Source: Paracoccus alkanivorans
GTDB lineage: Bacteria > Pseudomonadota > Alphaproteobacteria > Rhodobacterales > Rhodobacteraceae
NCBI RefSeq assembly: GCF_003697785.1
Contig: NZ_QOKZ01000001.1
Coordinates: forward strand, 124,001 to 188,000
DNA length: 64,000 nucleotides
Reading direction: 5' to 3'
The notes under the pieces: model-generated
The model's input: the letters and a program-made list of their open reading frames with translations, nothing else
Database searches by the model: none
Told to the model about the DNA's origin: nothing
Shown: positions 15,680 to 24,412 of the stretch, one piece after another
Numbering within the stretch: the first letter of the stretch is position 1
Layout: the number at the start of each line of letters is the position of its first letter
Program-made: the position numbers and the translations under genes

Positions 15680-16753
15680 TCAGCCAAGGGCATCCGCGAC
15701 CGCCTTCCCGCAGGTTTCGGTATCCGCCGAACCTCCCAGATCAGGCGTTCGCAGCGCCGGCTCGGCCAGCACACGCTCGATGGCGGCGACGATTTCCGCC
15801 CCGGCCTCGGCATGGCCGAGATGATCGAGCATCATCGCACCGGCCCAGATCTGGCCTATGGGATTGGCGATGCCCTGCCCCGCGATATCGGGCGCCGAAC
15901 CGTGGACCGGCTCGAACAGCGACGGGAAGTCGCGCTCGGGATTGATGTTGCCCGAAGGCGCAATGCCGATGGTACCGGTGCAGGCGGGACCGAGATCTGA
16001 CAGGATATCCCCGAACAGGTTCGAGGCGACCACCACGTCGAAACGGTCGGGGTTCAGCACGAAATGCGCGGTCAGAATGTCGATGTGATACTTGTCCCAT
16101 GTCACGCCGGGATAGGATTTCGCCATCTCTTCCACCCGCTCGTCCCAATAGGGCATGGTGATCGAGATGCCGTTCGACTTGGTGGCCGAGGTCAGCCGTC
16201 CGCGAGGGCGCCTTGACGCCAGCTCGAAGGCATATTTCAGAACCCGGTCGACGCCGATACGGGTCATCACCGTTTCCTGCATGACCACTTCCCGATCGGT
16301 ATCGGGAAACATCCTGCCGCCAATAGAGGAATATTCCCCCTCGGTATTCTCGCGCACGATCCACATATCGATATCGCCGGGGCCGCGCCCGGCAAGCGGC
16401 GAGGGCACGCCGGGCATCAGCCGCGCGGGCCGAAGGCTGATATACTGGTCGAACTGGCGGCGGAACTGGATCAGCGAACCCCAGAGCGAAACATGATCCG
16501 GCACGGTTTCAGGCCAGCCCACCGCGCCAAAGAACAATGCGTCATGCCGTTCGATCTGCGACTTCCAGTCATCCGGCATCATCTGCCCATGCCTGCCGTA
16601 ATAATCGCAGGACGCGAAATCGAACTCGTCGAAACGCAGGTCGATGCCATGGCGCTTTGCCACCGCCTCCAGCACGCGCATCCCCTCGGGCATGACTTCC
16701 TTGCCGATGCCGTCTCCCGGGATGGCGGCGATATTCAGATGATTGCTTGTCAT
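15680..16753 (-). CDS. ttuC: Tartrate dehydrogenase / D-malate dehydrogenase (decarboxylating)
   Basis: A 357-residue NAD-dependent beta-hydroxyacid oxidative decarboxylase of the isocitrate/isopropylmalate dehydrogenase family. It shows the N-terminal IAAIPGDGIGKEV loop, substrate-arginine segments (SLIQFRRQFDQY, LRPARLMPG), the TEGEYSSIGG signature, catalytic and metal-ligand region ASNLFGDILSDLGPA, and an adenosine-binding EPVHGSAPDIAGQ. It matches the tartrate dehydrogenase/D-malate dehydrogenase (TtuC/DmlA) group, which oxidises tartrate or D-malate. GGAG precedes the ATG. It is divergent from a LysR gene and lies near D(-)-tartrate dehydratase, which supports a tartrate-catabolic role. 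D-malate as main substrate remains possible. Confidence 0.85.
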   Translation of the reverse strand: MTSNHLNIAAIPGDGIGKEVMPEGMRVLEAVAKRHGIDLRFDEFDFASCDYYGRHGQMMPDDWKSQIERHDALFFGAVGWPETVPDHVSLWGSLIQFRRQFDQYISLRPARLMPGVPSPLAGRGPGDIDMWIVRENTEGEYSSIGGRMFPDTDREVVMQETVMTRIGVDRVLKYAFELASRRPRGRLTSATKSNGISITMPYWDERVEEMAKSYPGVTWDKYHIDILTAHFVLNPDRFDVVVASNLFGDILSDLGPACTGTIGIAPSGNINPERDFPSLFEPVHGSAPDIAGQGIANPIGQIWAGAMMLDHLGHAEAGAEIVAAIERVLAEPALRTPDLGGSADTETCGKAVADALG

Positions 16754-16892
16754 TGGCTGCTCCTTCAGTCGTTACGGCCACGAATGGCCTCTATCACCGC
16801 AGCAGTTACCCTTGCCGCAGCGCCGGATGGGGCGACCCTGAACCTGCCACATGTCCAATCACCACTCGCGGACGGACCAGGAAAACCTAGAC

Positions 16893-16907
16893 TATTTCGA
16901 TGAAATA
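16893..16907. promoter_or_regulatory. LysR-type operator candidate between ttuC and its regulator
   Basis: TATTTC-GAT-GAAATA is a perfect inverted repeat with an AT-rich context in the 198-bp space between the divergent ttuC and LysR genes. It is of the size and composition of a LysR recognition site. Binding by the adjacent regulator is inferred. Confidence 0.5.
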
Positions 16908-16951
16908 CTTAATTTCTCAAAATGCACTTCATTATTGCGATAAGGTTCACA

Positions 16952-17908
16952 ATGAGAGAAAGCGATCTTGCCTTCTTCGTGCTCCTTGCCCGGCGCGAGA
17001 GTTTCAGTGACACCGCCCGGGATCTCGGCATTTCGGCGTCAGCTGTCAGCCGCCGTCTTGCCCGTCTTGAAGACCGGCTTGGCGTCCGGCTGATGAACCG
17101 CACCACCCGCCGCGTCAGCCTGACCGGCGAGGGCGAGGTCTATTTCTCTGAGGCATTGCGGATCATGGGCGATATCGCAACGCTGGAACAGAATCTCTCG
17201 CAGGCGCGCGACGTTCCATCCGGCATGCTGCGGATCAATGCGACCCTGGGATTCAGCCGCGCTTATCTCGCGCCTGCCGCTTCGGCCTTCAAGCAGGAAT
17301 TTCCCGATGTGGATGTGCAGCTGATCCTGACCGATGCCCCGCTCAACCTCGTCGAGGAGGGGATCGATCTCGGCATACGTTTCGGCACACCGGCGGCAAG
17401 CCGGATGATCATGCGCCTCATACAGCGCAACCGGCGCTTCATGTGCGCCTCGCCGTCCTATTTCAGGCGGCACGGCATCCCGCAAACGCTCGCGGAGGTT
17501 CAAAGGCACAACTGCATCGTGCTGCGGCAGGATTACGACGCCTATGACATCTGGCGCTTCGACGATGTCCGCAGCGAGGCTCCGTCGATCAAGGTCGGCG
17601 GCGGGCTCAGCACCAATGACGGCGAGATCGCGCTTGGCTGGGTGCTTGACGGTCATGGCATCATGCTGCGTTCGGAATGGGATATCTCGCACCATGTCCG
17701 CGAAGGCCGCCTCAGGGTGATACTGCCCCAATACCGGCAAACCGCGAATATCGCCGCGGTCTATCCCGAGCGGCACAACCTTTCGGCCAAGGTGCGCGTT
17801 TTCGTCGATTTCCTGGCCGCCAGGGTTCGAAAGGCGAACAGTCGCAACCCGCTGCAACTGACCGGAGCGGATATCGGAACCCGAACGGGCAGCCTCCGGA
17901 CCCGCTGA
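16952..17908 (+). CDS. LysR-family transcriptional regulator (DmlR-like)
   Basis: A 318-residue LysR regulator. The N-terminal helix-turn-helix spans about residues 3-62 (FVLLARRESFSDTARDLGIS, AVSRRLARLEDRLGVRL). The type 2 periplasmic-binding-like effector domain spans about 85-295, with DLGIRFG typical of the GcvA/DmlR group. ATG 16952 is favoured over an in-frame ATG 30 bp upstream because it gives the family-standard N terminus and follows AAGG. It is divergent from the tartrate/D-malate dehydrogenase gene, the usual layout for dmlR-dmlA, so activation of that gene by tartrate or malate is likely. The last ~20 residues after the domain are Arg/Thr-rich. Confidence 0.88.
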   Translation: MRESDLAFFVLLARRESFSDTARDLGISASAVSRRLARLEDRLGVRLMNRTTRRVSLTGEGEVYFSEALRIMGDIATLEQNLSQARDVPSGMLRINATLGFSRAYLAPAASAFKQEFPDVDVQLILTDAPLNLVEEGIDLGIRFGTPAASRMIMRLIQRNRRFMCASPSYFRRHGIPQTLAEVQRHNCIVLRQDYDAYDIWRFDDVRSEAPSIKVGGGLSTNDGEIALGWVLDGHGIMLRSEWDISHHVREGRLRVILPQYRQTANIAAVYPERHNLSAKVRVFVDFLAARVRKANSRNPLQLTGADIGTRTGSLRTR

Positions 17909-17961
17909 CACCGGCATCACGTTCACCTATGCTTGATGCGCATGAAAAGGAGGCGTGGGGA

Positions 17962-18879
17962 ATGGATAGCGAACTGCTGGAGGACTTCCTCGAACTCGCA
18001 AAGGAGCTGAGCTTCTCGCGCGCCGCCGAGATGCGCTCGATGACACAGCCCGCGTTCAGCCGCCGGATAAGGGCGCTGGAGGAGACGGTTGGAACCGCCC
18101 TGGTCCATCGCACCAGCCGGACGGTGCGGCTTACACCCGCGGGCAAAACCTTTCAGCCGCACGCGGCCACAATCCTGCGCTTGATCGCTGACGCGCAGGC
18201 CGAAGCCCTCGCGGCTGCCGGACGGGCGGAATTGACGCTCAACCTTGCCGCGACCCATGCCCTGTCGCACCGGTTCGTGCCCGGCTGGCTCATGCATGTG
18301 GCTGGCCCGGCGGGGATAGGCGCACTCAGCATGGTTTCGGACACGCAGCAGCAGCTTGCGGGACAGATGCTGCGCGGAGCCGCGGATTTTCTTGTTTGCT
18401 ACGGTTCCAGCCAGATGGACATATCCGGATTGCCTTCCCGGCATTACCGCTCCCATGCCATCGGCCATGACCTGCTCGTGCCATTATGTGCCAGGGCGGC
18501 GGATGGCAGCCCCCTGTGGTCTCTGGACGACACCTCGCATGACATCCCCTGGATCACCTATGGCTCGGCTTCGGGGCTGCACCATATCCTCGAAGCCGCC
18601 TGGAAAATGCAGCCCAAACCAAGGCTGGAGCCGCGCATGAGCTCCGTGCTGGCAACGACCAACATGGAAATGGCACGGCAGGGACTGGGGGTTTCATGGC
18701 TTCCGCTCTCCCTGGCAGGGGATCTGCTGGCGAATGAATCGCTGGTCCGCGCCGGGGGCCACCGGCACGATGTCCCCGTGAACATCGTTCTTTATCGCCC
18801 GCGCGCGCGCCTTTCACCGCATGCCGAAAGTTTCTGGCAGAGGGCAATCACCGCATCCATGCAAGAATTGCATGCATGA
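17962..18879 (+). CDS. LysR-family transcriptional regulator
   Basis: A 305-residue LysR regulator with an N-terminal helix-turn-helix (FLELAKELSFSRAAEMRSMT, PAFSRRIRALEETVGTALVH) and an effector-binding domain from about residue 88. The ATG at 17962 has a strong AAGGAGG at the right distance and is preferred over an in-frame ATG at 17929. It starts 53 bp after the first LysR gene and is followed 79 bp later by the D(-)-tartrate dehydratase gene, so it is the best candidate for control of the dehydratase. The sequence is of a different LysR subgroup from its neighbour. Its effector is unknown. Confidence 0.88.
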   Translation: MDSELLEDFLELAKELSFSRAAEMRSMTQPAFSRRIRALEETVGTALVHRTSRTVRLTPAGKTFQPHAATILRLIADAQAEALAAAGRAELTLNLAATHALSHRFVPGWLMHVAGPAGIGALSMVSDTQQQLAGQMLRGAADFLVCYGSSQMDISGLPSRHYRSHAIGHDLLVPLCARAADGSPLWSLDDTSHDIPWITYGSASGLHHILEAAWKMQPKPRLEPRMSSVLATTNMEMARQGLGVSWLPLSLAGDLLANESLVRAGGHRHDVPVNIVLYRPRARLSPHAESFWQRAITASMQELHA

Positions 18880-18958
18880 TTGAGAGAACGGCATTGGAGT
18901 ATCCGCATGGCGCCGGTGTAACAGGCACTGAACAGCGCGGCACATCAAGGAGCTTTAC

Positions 18959-20122
18959 ATGCGCATCATCGAGATTCGCGAGGTCACCAAGCCGATCTCG
19001 TCACCCATCCGCAATGCCTATATCGATTTCAGCAAGATGACGGCGAGTCTCGTGGCCGTCGTCACCGATGTGATGCGGAACGGGCGCCGCGTCGTCGGCT
19101 ATGGTTTCAACTCGAACGGGCGCTACGGTCAGGGCGGGCTGATCCGTGAAAGGTTTCGCGATCGCATCCTCGGGGCCGACCCTGCCTCACTGCTGAACGA
19201 TGATGGAAGCAATCTCGACGCCCACCGGATCTGGGCCGCGATGATGCAGAACGAAAAACCGGGCGGCCATGGCGAACGTTCGGTGGCAGTCGGCACCATC
19301 GACATGGCGGTGTGGGACGCCATCGCCAAGATCGAGGACAAGCCGCTCTTCCGCCTGCTGGCAGAGCGCAAGGGGATCGAGCCGGATCCGCGCGTCTTCG
19401 TCTATGCCGCCGGGGGTTATTACTATCCGGGCAAGGACGATGCTGCCCTTCGCGCCGAGATGCGGGGATATCTCGACCGTGGCTATACCGTGGTCAAGAT
19501 GAAGATCGGCGGCGCAAGGATCGACGAGGACCGGCGCCGGATCGAATCCGTGCTGGAAGAGATCGGCGATCAGGCGCGGCTGGCCGTGGACGCCAATGGC
19601 CGCTTCGACCTCGAAACCGCAATCGCTTACGCCAAGATGCTGCGGGGTTATCCGCTTTTCTGGTACGAAGAAATCGGCGATCCGCTGGATTATGCGCTGC
19701 AGGCCGCGATATCTGAATTCTACCCCGGGCCGATGGCCACCGGCGAGAACCTGTTTTCACATCAGGACGCGCGGAACCTGCTGCGCTACGGAGGGATGCG
19801 CCCCGACCGTGACTGGCTGCAATTCGATTGCGCCCTGTCCTACGGCCTTGTCGAGTTCGAGCGCACGCTGGAGGTGCTGGATCAGTTCGGCTGGTCGCCC
19901 CGGCGCGTCATTCCGCATGGCGGGCACCAGATGTCGCTGAACATCGCCGCCGGACTGGGGCTCGGCGGGAATGAAAGCTATCCGGATCTGTTCCAGCCCT
20001 ATGGAGGCTTTCCCGACATGGTGAAGGTCGAGGACGGGCATATCACCATGCCCGAGCTGCCCGGTATCGGCTTCGAGGGGAAAGCGGATCTCATCGGCGT
20101 CATGCGCGATCTGGCCGAATAG
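18959..20122 (+). CDS. tarD: D(-)-tartrate dehydratase
   Basis: A 387-residue enolase-superfamily enzyme that dehydrates D-tartrate to oxaloacetate using Mg2+. It closely resembles the characterised Bradyrhizobium enzyme along its whole length, as I remember that sequence. The catalytic base pair corresponds to K182 (VVKMKIGG) and H320 (IPHGGHQMS). The metal ligands correspond to D211 (VDANGRF), E237 (WYEEIGDP) and E263 (TGENLFS). The capping-domain motif RNAYIDFSKM and the loop RYGQGGLIRERF are present. AAGGAG precedes the ATG. It lies downstream of a LysR gene and near tartrate dehydrogenase, giving a compact tartrate-use locus. No dedicated transporter gene is adjacent. Confidence 0.93.
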   Translation: MRIIEIREVTKPISSPIRNAYIDFSKMTASLVAVVTDVMRNGRRVVGYGFNSNGRYGQGGLIRERFRDRILGADPASLLNDDGSNLDAHRIWAAMMQNEKPGGHGERSVAVGTIDMAVWDAIAKIEDKPLFRLLAERKGIEPDPRVFVYAAGGYYYPGKDDAALRAEMRGYLDRGYTVVKMKIGGARIDEDRRRIESVLEEIGDQARLAVDANGRFDLETAIAYAKMLRGYPLFWYEEIGDPLDYALQAAISEFYPGPMATGENLFSHQDARNLLRYGGMRPDRDWLQFDCALSYGLVEFERTLEVLDQFGWSPRRVIPHGGHQMSLNIAAGLGLGGNESYPDLFQPYGGFPDMVKVEDGHITMPELPGIGFEGKADLIGVMRDLAE

Positions 20123-20179
20123 GATCATCGCCCGGCATGGCGGCTCGCAAATGGCGGCCCTGCCGTAAAGCACCTGGAT

Positions 20180-20212
20180 CAGGCCGGCCATGCGGGGCTG
20201 ATGGCCGGCCTG
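20180..20212 (+). terminator. Strong hairpin after tarD
   Basis: CAGGCCGGCCAT (20180-20191) and ATGGCCGGCCTG (20201-20212) pair over 12 bp around a 9-nt loop, 57 bp after the tarD stop. It is followed by ACAATTCC rather than a T-run. A transcript end for tarD is likely. Confidence 0.55.
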
Positions 20213-20309
20213 ACAATTCCGGCTGCGGGATCACGATCACCATCACCGGGCACCCGCTCATGTGCTATAGTTCCGCCATTGTCACGCCAGATGAAAAGGA
20301 GACAATGCC

Positions 20310-20549
20310 ATGAAACGCCTGAGCCTCGCCCTGGCCATCGCTGCGTTTGCTGCCGGTCCCGCCCTCGCCTTTCAATGCCCGGCGGATATGAGCGAAATCG
20401 ATGCCGCGCTGGAAACCGCCTCGCTCTCGGAAGCCGATCTCGCGAAGGTGAAGGAATTACGCGCCCTCGGAGAAACCGAGCATGAAGCCGGCAACCATCA
20501 GGCTGCAGTCGACGCGCTGGCCGAGGCAAAGGAGATTCTCGGTCTCTGA
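20310..20549 (+). CDS. Small exported helical protein
   Basis: A 79-residue protein with a clear signal peptide (MKRLSLALAIAAFAAGPALA, residues 1-20) and a mature part of about 59 residues that is predicted all-helical and acidic: two amphipathic helices (SEIDAALETASLSEADLAKV and HQAAVDALAEAKEILGL). One cysteine (C23) lies near the mature N terminus. A GGAG sequence precedes the ATG. It resembles small periplasmic proteins of unknown function common in Rhodobacterales. It is flanked by a tarD-side hairpin and a DUF1697 gene and appears to be its own unit. No function is assigned. Confidence 0.7.
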   Translation: MKRLSLALAIAAFAAGPALAFQCPADMSEIDAALETASLSEADLAKVKELRALGETEHEAGNHQAAVDALAEAKEILGL

Positions 20550-20770
20550 CCCGATGATCTGGTAGCGCGGGCGTCGCAGGCCCGCCACTTGCACATTGCT
20601 GCCTGGTGGCGATGTGCCGGGTTGGTTGATGCCATAAGGACGCGGCGCGCAATGGGTATCCGCATTCGAAAGCCGCGCCGCGGAACCGTTTCGCTTCCAC
20701 CGGCGATGCCGGCCTTCCTGCCTTTCCGTGGTTATGGTTGAATGACAGGGAAACGATATGGAATCAGCCC

Positions 20771-21286
20771 ATGGCGGTATTCGTCGCACTTCTCCGCGCC
20801 GTGAATGTCGGCGGAACGGGAAAATTGCCGATGGCCGATCTGCGCGCCATATGCGAGGCGATCGGGTTCGAGGAGGTTCGCACCTACATTCAATCCGGCA
20901 ATGTCGTGTTCCGGACCGGCTGGTCCGGCGAAGCCGCAAAGGCCAGGCTTGAGACAAGGCTCCACGAATGGATGGGCAAGCCCGTAGGCGTTATCATGCG
21001 TGACTCCCAAAGCCTGCACGAGGTTCTCGCGAAAAATCCCTTCCCGAAAGAGGCACCGAACCGGATCGCGGTTCTCTTCCTCGATCACCCGCCGCCAGCG
21101 GATGTCCTGGACACGGCAAAGAGGCGCACGGATGAAGAAATCGCTCCCGGCGAGCGCGAGATATTCATTCATTACCCATCCGGCATGGGGCGTTCCCGGC
21201 TTCACCTTTCCGCCATGGAGTCCGGAACTGCCCGGAACCTGAACACGGTCGCCAAGCTGGCCGAAATCTCGGCTGATAGAGCCTGA
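20771..21286 (+). CDS. DUF1697 family protein
   Basis: A 171-residue cytoplasmic protein of the DUF1697 family. Characteristic elements are the start MAVFVALLRAVNVGGTGKLP, the segment TYIQSGNVVFRT, PNRIAVLFLDHPP in the second half, and the end SAMESGTARNLNTVAKLAEI. ATG 20771 begins this conserved N terminus exactly. Upstream in-frame starts add only non-conserved residues. The biochemical role of the family is unknown. It stands alone between a small exported protein gene and an intergenic repeat. Confidence 0.85.
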   Translation: MAVFVALLRAVNVGGTGKLPMADLRAICEAIGFEEVRTYIQSGNVVFRTGWSGEAAKARLETRLHEWMGKPVGVIMRDSQSLHEVLAKNPFPKEAPNRIAVLFLDHPPPADVLDTAKRRTDEEIAPGEREIFIHYPSGMGRSRLHLSAMESGTARNLNTVAKLAEISADRA

Positions 21287-21431
21287 CCGGATCACGCCAG
21301 GATGTTTCCGTGCATGTCGTGCAAGGCTGCGAGGGCAGCTCTGCAACGGCGCTGCGGTCGTGCCGGTTCCGGAATCGGGCATGCGAACGCGGGCGCCGGC
21401 CTGAGACCCCTGCCCCTCCGGATATAGCGCA

Positions 21432-21589
21432 GTTTGCGCTTGATCGTTTCCACCCCGACCCACTTCTTCTTCATGCAAGTATCCCGGGGATCACCGGATG
21501 ATGCACCACCGGTTCGAGAGACCCGCCGGCGACGGATAGCGCCCCCGGCCATCGCAGGATGCGGCTCGCGGCTGAACCCGATTAACTGT
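21432..21589 (+). repeat. Dispersed intergenic repeat A, copy 1
   Basis: This stretch matches, with few changes, the reverse complement of 42367-42526. Shared blocks include CACCCCG, TTCATGCAA followed by TATCCCGGGG, CACCGGTTCGAGAGACC, GCCGGCGACGG, AGCGCCCCCGGCCATCGCAG and CTGAACCCGAT. Both copies lie between genes. The unit has no open frame and no flanking duplication that I could see, so it looks like a non-coding extragenic repeat. Confidence 0.75.
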
Positions 21590-21654
21590 GGACCGCTCTG
21601 GCTTCACCACATCGCGCCAGGAGTCATTCGCTGGATTTTTGCGCGTTTTTCCTT

Positions 21655-21660
21655 TATAAT
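21655..21660 (+). promoter_or_regulatory. -10 box candidate for the cox operon
   Basis: A perfect TATAAT lies 67 bp before the coxM ATG within a short AT-rich stretch. At 17-18 bp upstream there is only a poor -35 (CTGGAT/TGGATT), so an activator-dependent promoter is likely if it is used. Confidence 0.4.
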
Positions 21661-21727
21661 CTTAGCTGTTATCGAGAATGCGGACCCTCCCCGATCCGCA
21701 TATCGAGGAAAACAGGATGTGCGCGGA

Positions 21728-22564
21728 ATGATAATCGCACTTGTCCTTGCCTTGATCGTTGTCGCTTCTGTGACGTTCCACCTCCTCAGCCCGTGGTGGT
21801 GGACGCCGATTGCGTCAAACTGGGATTATATCGACAGCACGCTGATCATCACCTTCTGGATCACCGGCGTCGTATTCGCCGCGGTCGTCCTGTTCATGGC
21901 CTATTGCGTGTTCCGCTTTCACCACCGGGAAGGCCGCAAGGCCGATTTCAACCCCGAAAACAGGCGGCTTGAGATCGTGCTGACCGTGGCGACGGGGGTC
22001 GGGGTGGCGGCGATGCTGTTGCCGGGGCTGTTCGTGTGGAAGCAATTCGTGACCGTCCCGGACCATGCCACCGAAGTCGAGGTCGTCGGGCAGCAATGGC
22101 TGTGGAACTTCCGCTTGCCGGGCAAGGATGGGCGGCTGGCCACATCGGATCCGCAATGGATGGGGCCGGACAACCCGCTTGGCATCAATCCGCATGATCC
22201 GACCGGCGCGGATGACCTGATCATCGAGGGCGGCGAATTGTATCTGCCGGTCAACCGCCCGGTGAAGATGCTGCTGCGTTCGGTCGATGTGCTGCATGAT
22301 TTCTATGTTCCCGAGTTCCGGGCCAAGATGGACATGGTTCCCGGAATGATCACCTATTTCTGGTTCGAGCCGACCCGCACCGGCGAGTTCGAGATACTTT
22401 GCGCCGAACTGTGCGGCACCGGCCACGCATTCATGCGCGGTTATGTCCAGGTGGTCGAACAGGAGGAATATGACGCATGGCTGCAAGAGCAGCTGAGCTT
22501 TGCCGAATATGCGGGCGCCGCATCGCAACCGGAGCGGCCGACCCGCCTGGCCGAAGGGGAGTGA
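21728..22564 (+). CDS. coxM: Cytochrome c oxidase subunit II (CoxM-like)
   Basis: A 278-residue subunit II of a haem-copper oxidase. Two N-terminal transmembrane helices (about residues 3-22 with a second at 40-63) precede a periplasmic cupredoxin domain. All CuA ligands are visible: the histidine in VLHDFYVPEF and the CAELCGTGHAFM block (Cys, Glu, Cys, His, Met). No C-terminal cytochrome c domain is present, so it is not a caa3 type. The ATG at 21728 begins the first helix. It heads a five-gene cluster with the order II-I-III-III-IV. The CoxMNOP alternative oxidase of Bradyrhizobium has the same II-I-III-III arrangement, which is why that name is used. Confidence 0.85.
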   Translation: MIIALVLALIVVASVTFHLLSPWWWTPIASNWDYIDSTLIITFWITGVVFAAVVLFMAYCVFRFHHREGRKADFNPENRRLEIVLTVATGVGVAAMLLPGLFVWKQFVTVPDHATEVEVVGQQWLWNFRLPGKDGRLATSDPQWMGPDNPLGINPHDPTGADDLIIEGGELYLPVNRPVKMLLRSVDVLHDFYVPEFRAKMDMVPGMITYFWFEPTRTGEFEILCAELCGTGHAFMRGYVQVVEQEEYDAWLQEQLSFAEYAGAASQPERPTRLAEGE

Positions 22565-22636
22565 TCCCGAACCGGGCATGACGGGCAAGGCAGCGCCCGG
22601 ACGGTGCAGGAGGCGCTGCGGAAGAGGAGGAGAGAG

Positions 22637-24412
22637 ATGGGTGATATCCGCCATGAGGCAGGCGCCGGGCTCCCGCCGCTGGAGGTTCCCGATGTCATGC
22701 CACCCCATGCGCATGGCTGGTGGGGCCGCTATGTCTTTTCGCAGGATGCCAAGTATATCGCCATCCAGTATGCCTGCACCGCCCTGGCGATCGGGCTGGT
22801 CGCGCTGGTCCTGTCATGGCTGATGCGGCTGCAGCTCGGCTTTCCGGGCATCTTCGATTTCATCACGCCCGAGGCCTATTACCAGTTCATCACCATGCAT
22901 GGCATGATCATGGTGATCTATCTGTTGACGGCGATCTTCCTCGGCGGATTCGGCAATTACCTGATCCCGCTGATGGTGGGCGCCCGCGACATGGTGTTCC
23001 CCTTCGTCAACATGCTCAGCTACTGGATTTACCTGCTGGCGGTGCTGGTGCTGGTGGCAAGCTTCTTCGTGCCCGGAGGGCCGACCGGGGCCGGCTGGAC
23101 GCTGTATCCGCCGCAGGCGATCCTGTCGGGCACGCCGGGTGGGCAGCAGGCGGGTATCGTGCTGATGCTGGTCTCGCTGATCCTGTTTATCATCGGCTTC
23201 ACCATGGGCGGGCTGAATTACGTCGTTACCGTGCTGCAGGCGCGCACCCGCGGCATGACGATGATGCGGCTGCCGCTGACGGTCTGGGGCATCTTTACCG
23301 CCACGGTGATGGCGCTGCTGGCGTTTCCGGCGCTGTTCGTGGCCTCGGTCATGATGCTGTTCGACCGGGTGCTGGGCACCAGCTTCTTCATGCCCATGCT
23401 GGTCGAGATGGGCGAAAAGCTGAGCTATGGCGGCGGCAGCCCGATCGCGTTCCAGCACCTGTTCTGGTTCTTCGGTCATCCCGAGGTCTATATCGTCGCG
23501 CTGCCGGCATTCGGCATCGTATCGGACCTGATCGCCGTGCATGCCCGCAAGAACATCTTCGGCTACCGGATGATGGTCTGGGCCATCGTGATCATCGGTG
23601 CGCTCAGTTTTGTCGTATGGGCGCATCACATGTATGTCAGCGGCATGCACCCATGGTTCGGCTATTTCTTCGCCACCACCACGCTGATCATCGCGGTGCC
23701 GACGGCGATCAAGGTCTATAACTGGGTGCTGACGCTGTGGCGCGGCGACATCCACCTGACATTGCCGATGCTGTTCGCGCTGGCCTTCATCGTCACCTTC
23801 GTCAATGGCGGGCTGACCGGGCTGTTCCTGGGCAATGTGGTCGTGGACGTGCCCCTGTCTGACACGATGTTCGTGGTCGCGCATTTCCACATGGTCATGG
23901 GCGTGGCCCCGATCATGGTGATCTTCGGGGCGATCTATCACTGGTATCCCAAGATCACCGGCCGGATGCTGAACGAGGCGATGGGCCAGATCCATTTCTG
24001 GGTCACGTTCCTCGGCGCCTATGCGATCTTTTTCCCCATGCATTATGTCGGGCTGGTGGGGGTGCCGAGGCGTTATTACGAACTGGGTGAACCTGCCTTC
24101 ATCTCGACCCCGGTAGGCGGGCTCAACGCCTTCATCTCGGTGGCCGCACTGATCGTGGGAGCGGCGCAGATATTGTTCCTGTTCAATCTCGGCTGGAGCC
24201 TGCGTCACGGGCGCGAGTCCGGACCCAACCCCTGGCGCGCGACGACGCTGGAATGGCAAACGCCGCAAACACCGCCCAGGCACGGCAATTGGGGAGAATC
24301 GCTGCCACTGGTCTATCGTTGGGCCTATGATTACAGCGTGCCGGGCGCGGCAGCGGATTTCATCGCCCAGAACGATCCCGTGACAATCCGGCCCGCCGGA
24401 GAGCAGCCATGA
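22637..24412 (+). CDS. coxN: Cytochrome c oxidase subunit I (CoxN-like)
   Basis: The 591-residue catalytic subunit, with about 12 or more transmembrane helices, reduces O2 to water and pumps protons. Haem a ligands are H88 and H418, the haem a3 ligand is H416, and the CuB ligands are H281, H330 and H331. Y285 of GHPEVY is the cross-linked tyrosine, and E283 identifies an A1-type oxidase. D118 (GARDMVFP) and K359 mark the D and K channels. A GAGGAGGAG sequence precedes the ATG at 22637. Its stop overlaps coxO by 4 bp. Confidence 0.93.
   Translation: MGDIRHEAGAGLPPLEVPDVMPPHAHGWWGRYVFSQDAKYIAIQYACTALAIGLVALVLSWLMRLQLGFPGIFDFITPEAYYQFITMHGMIMVIYLLTAIFLGGFGNYLIPLMVGARDMVFPFVNMLSYWIYLLAVLVLVASFFVPGGPTGAGWTLYPPQAILSGTPGGQQAGIVLMLVSLILFIIGFTMGGLNYVVTVLQARTRGMTMMRLPLTVWGIFTATVMALLAFPALFVASVMMLFDRVLGTSFFMPMLVEMGEKLSYGGGSPIAFQHLFWFFGHPEVYIVALPAFGIVSDLIAVHARKNIFGYRMMVWAIVIIGALSFVVWAHHMYVSGMHPWFGYFFATTTLIIAVPTAIKVYNWVLTLWRGDIHLTLPMLFALAFIVTFVNGGLTGLFLGNVVVDVPLSDTMFVVAHFHMVMGVAPIMVIFGAIYHWYPKITGRMLNEAMGQIHFWVTFLGAYAIFFPMHYVGLVGVPRRYYELGEPAFISTPVGGLNAFISVAALIVGAAQILFLFNLGWSLRHGRESGPNPWRATTLEWQTPQTPPRHGNWGESLPLVYRWAYDYSVPGAAADFIAQNDPVTIRPAGEQP

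Larger units (their letters stand above)
21287..21727. other. Gap containing a long dispersed repeat and the cox promoter region
   Basis: 440 bp without a gene. The first ~145 bp show nothing certain. From 21432 to 21589 lies a copy of a ~158-bp repeat also present inverted at 42.4 kb. The last ~100 bp are AT-richer and hold a TATAAT box upstream of coxM. Confidence 0.6.
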
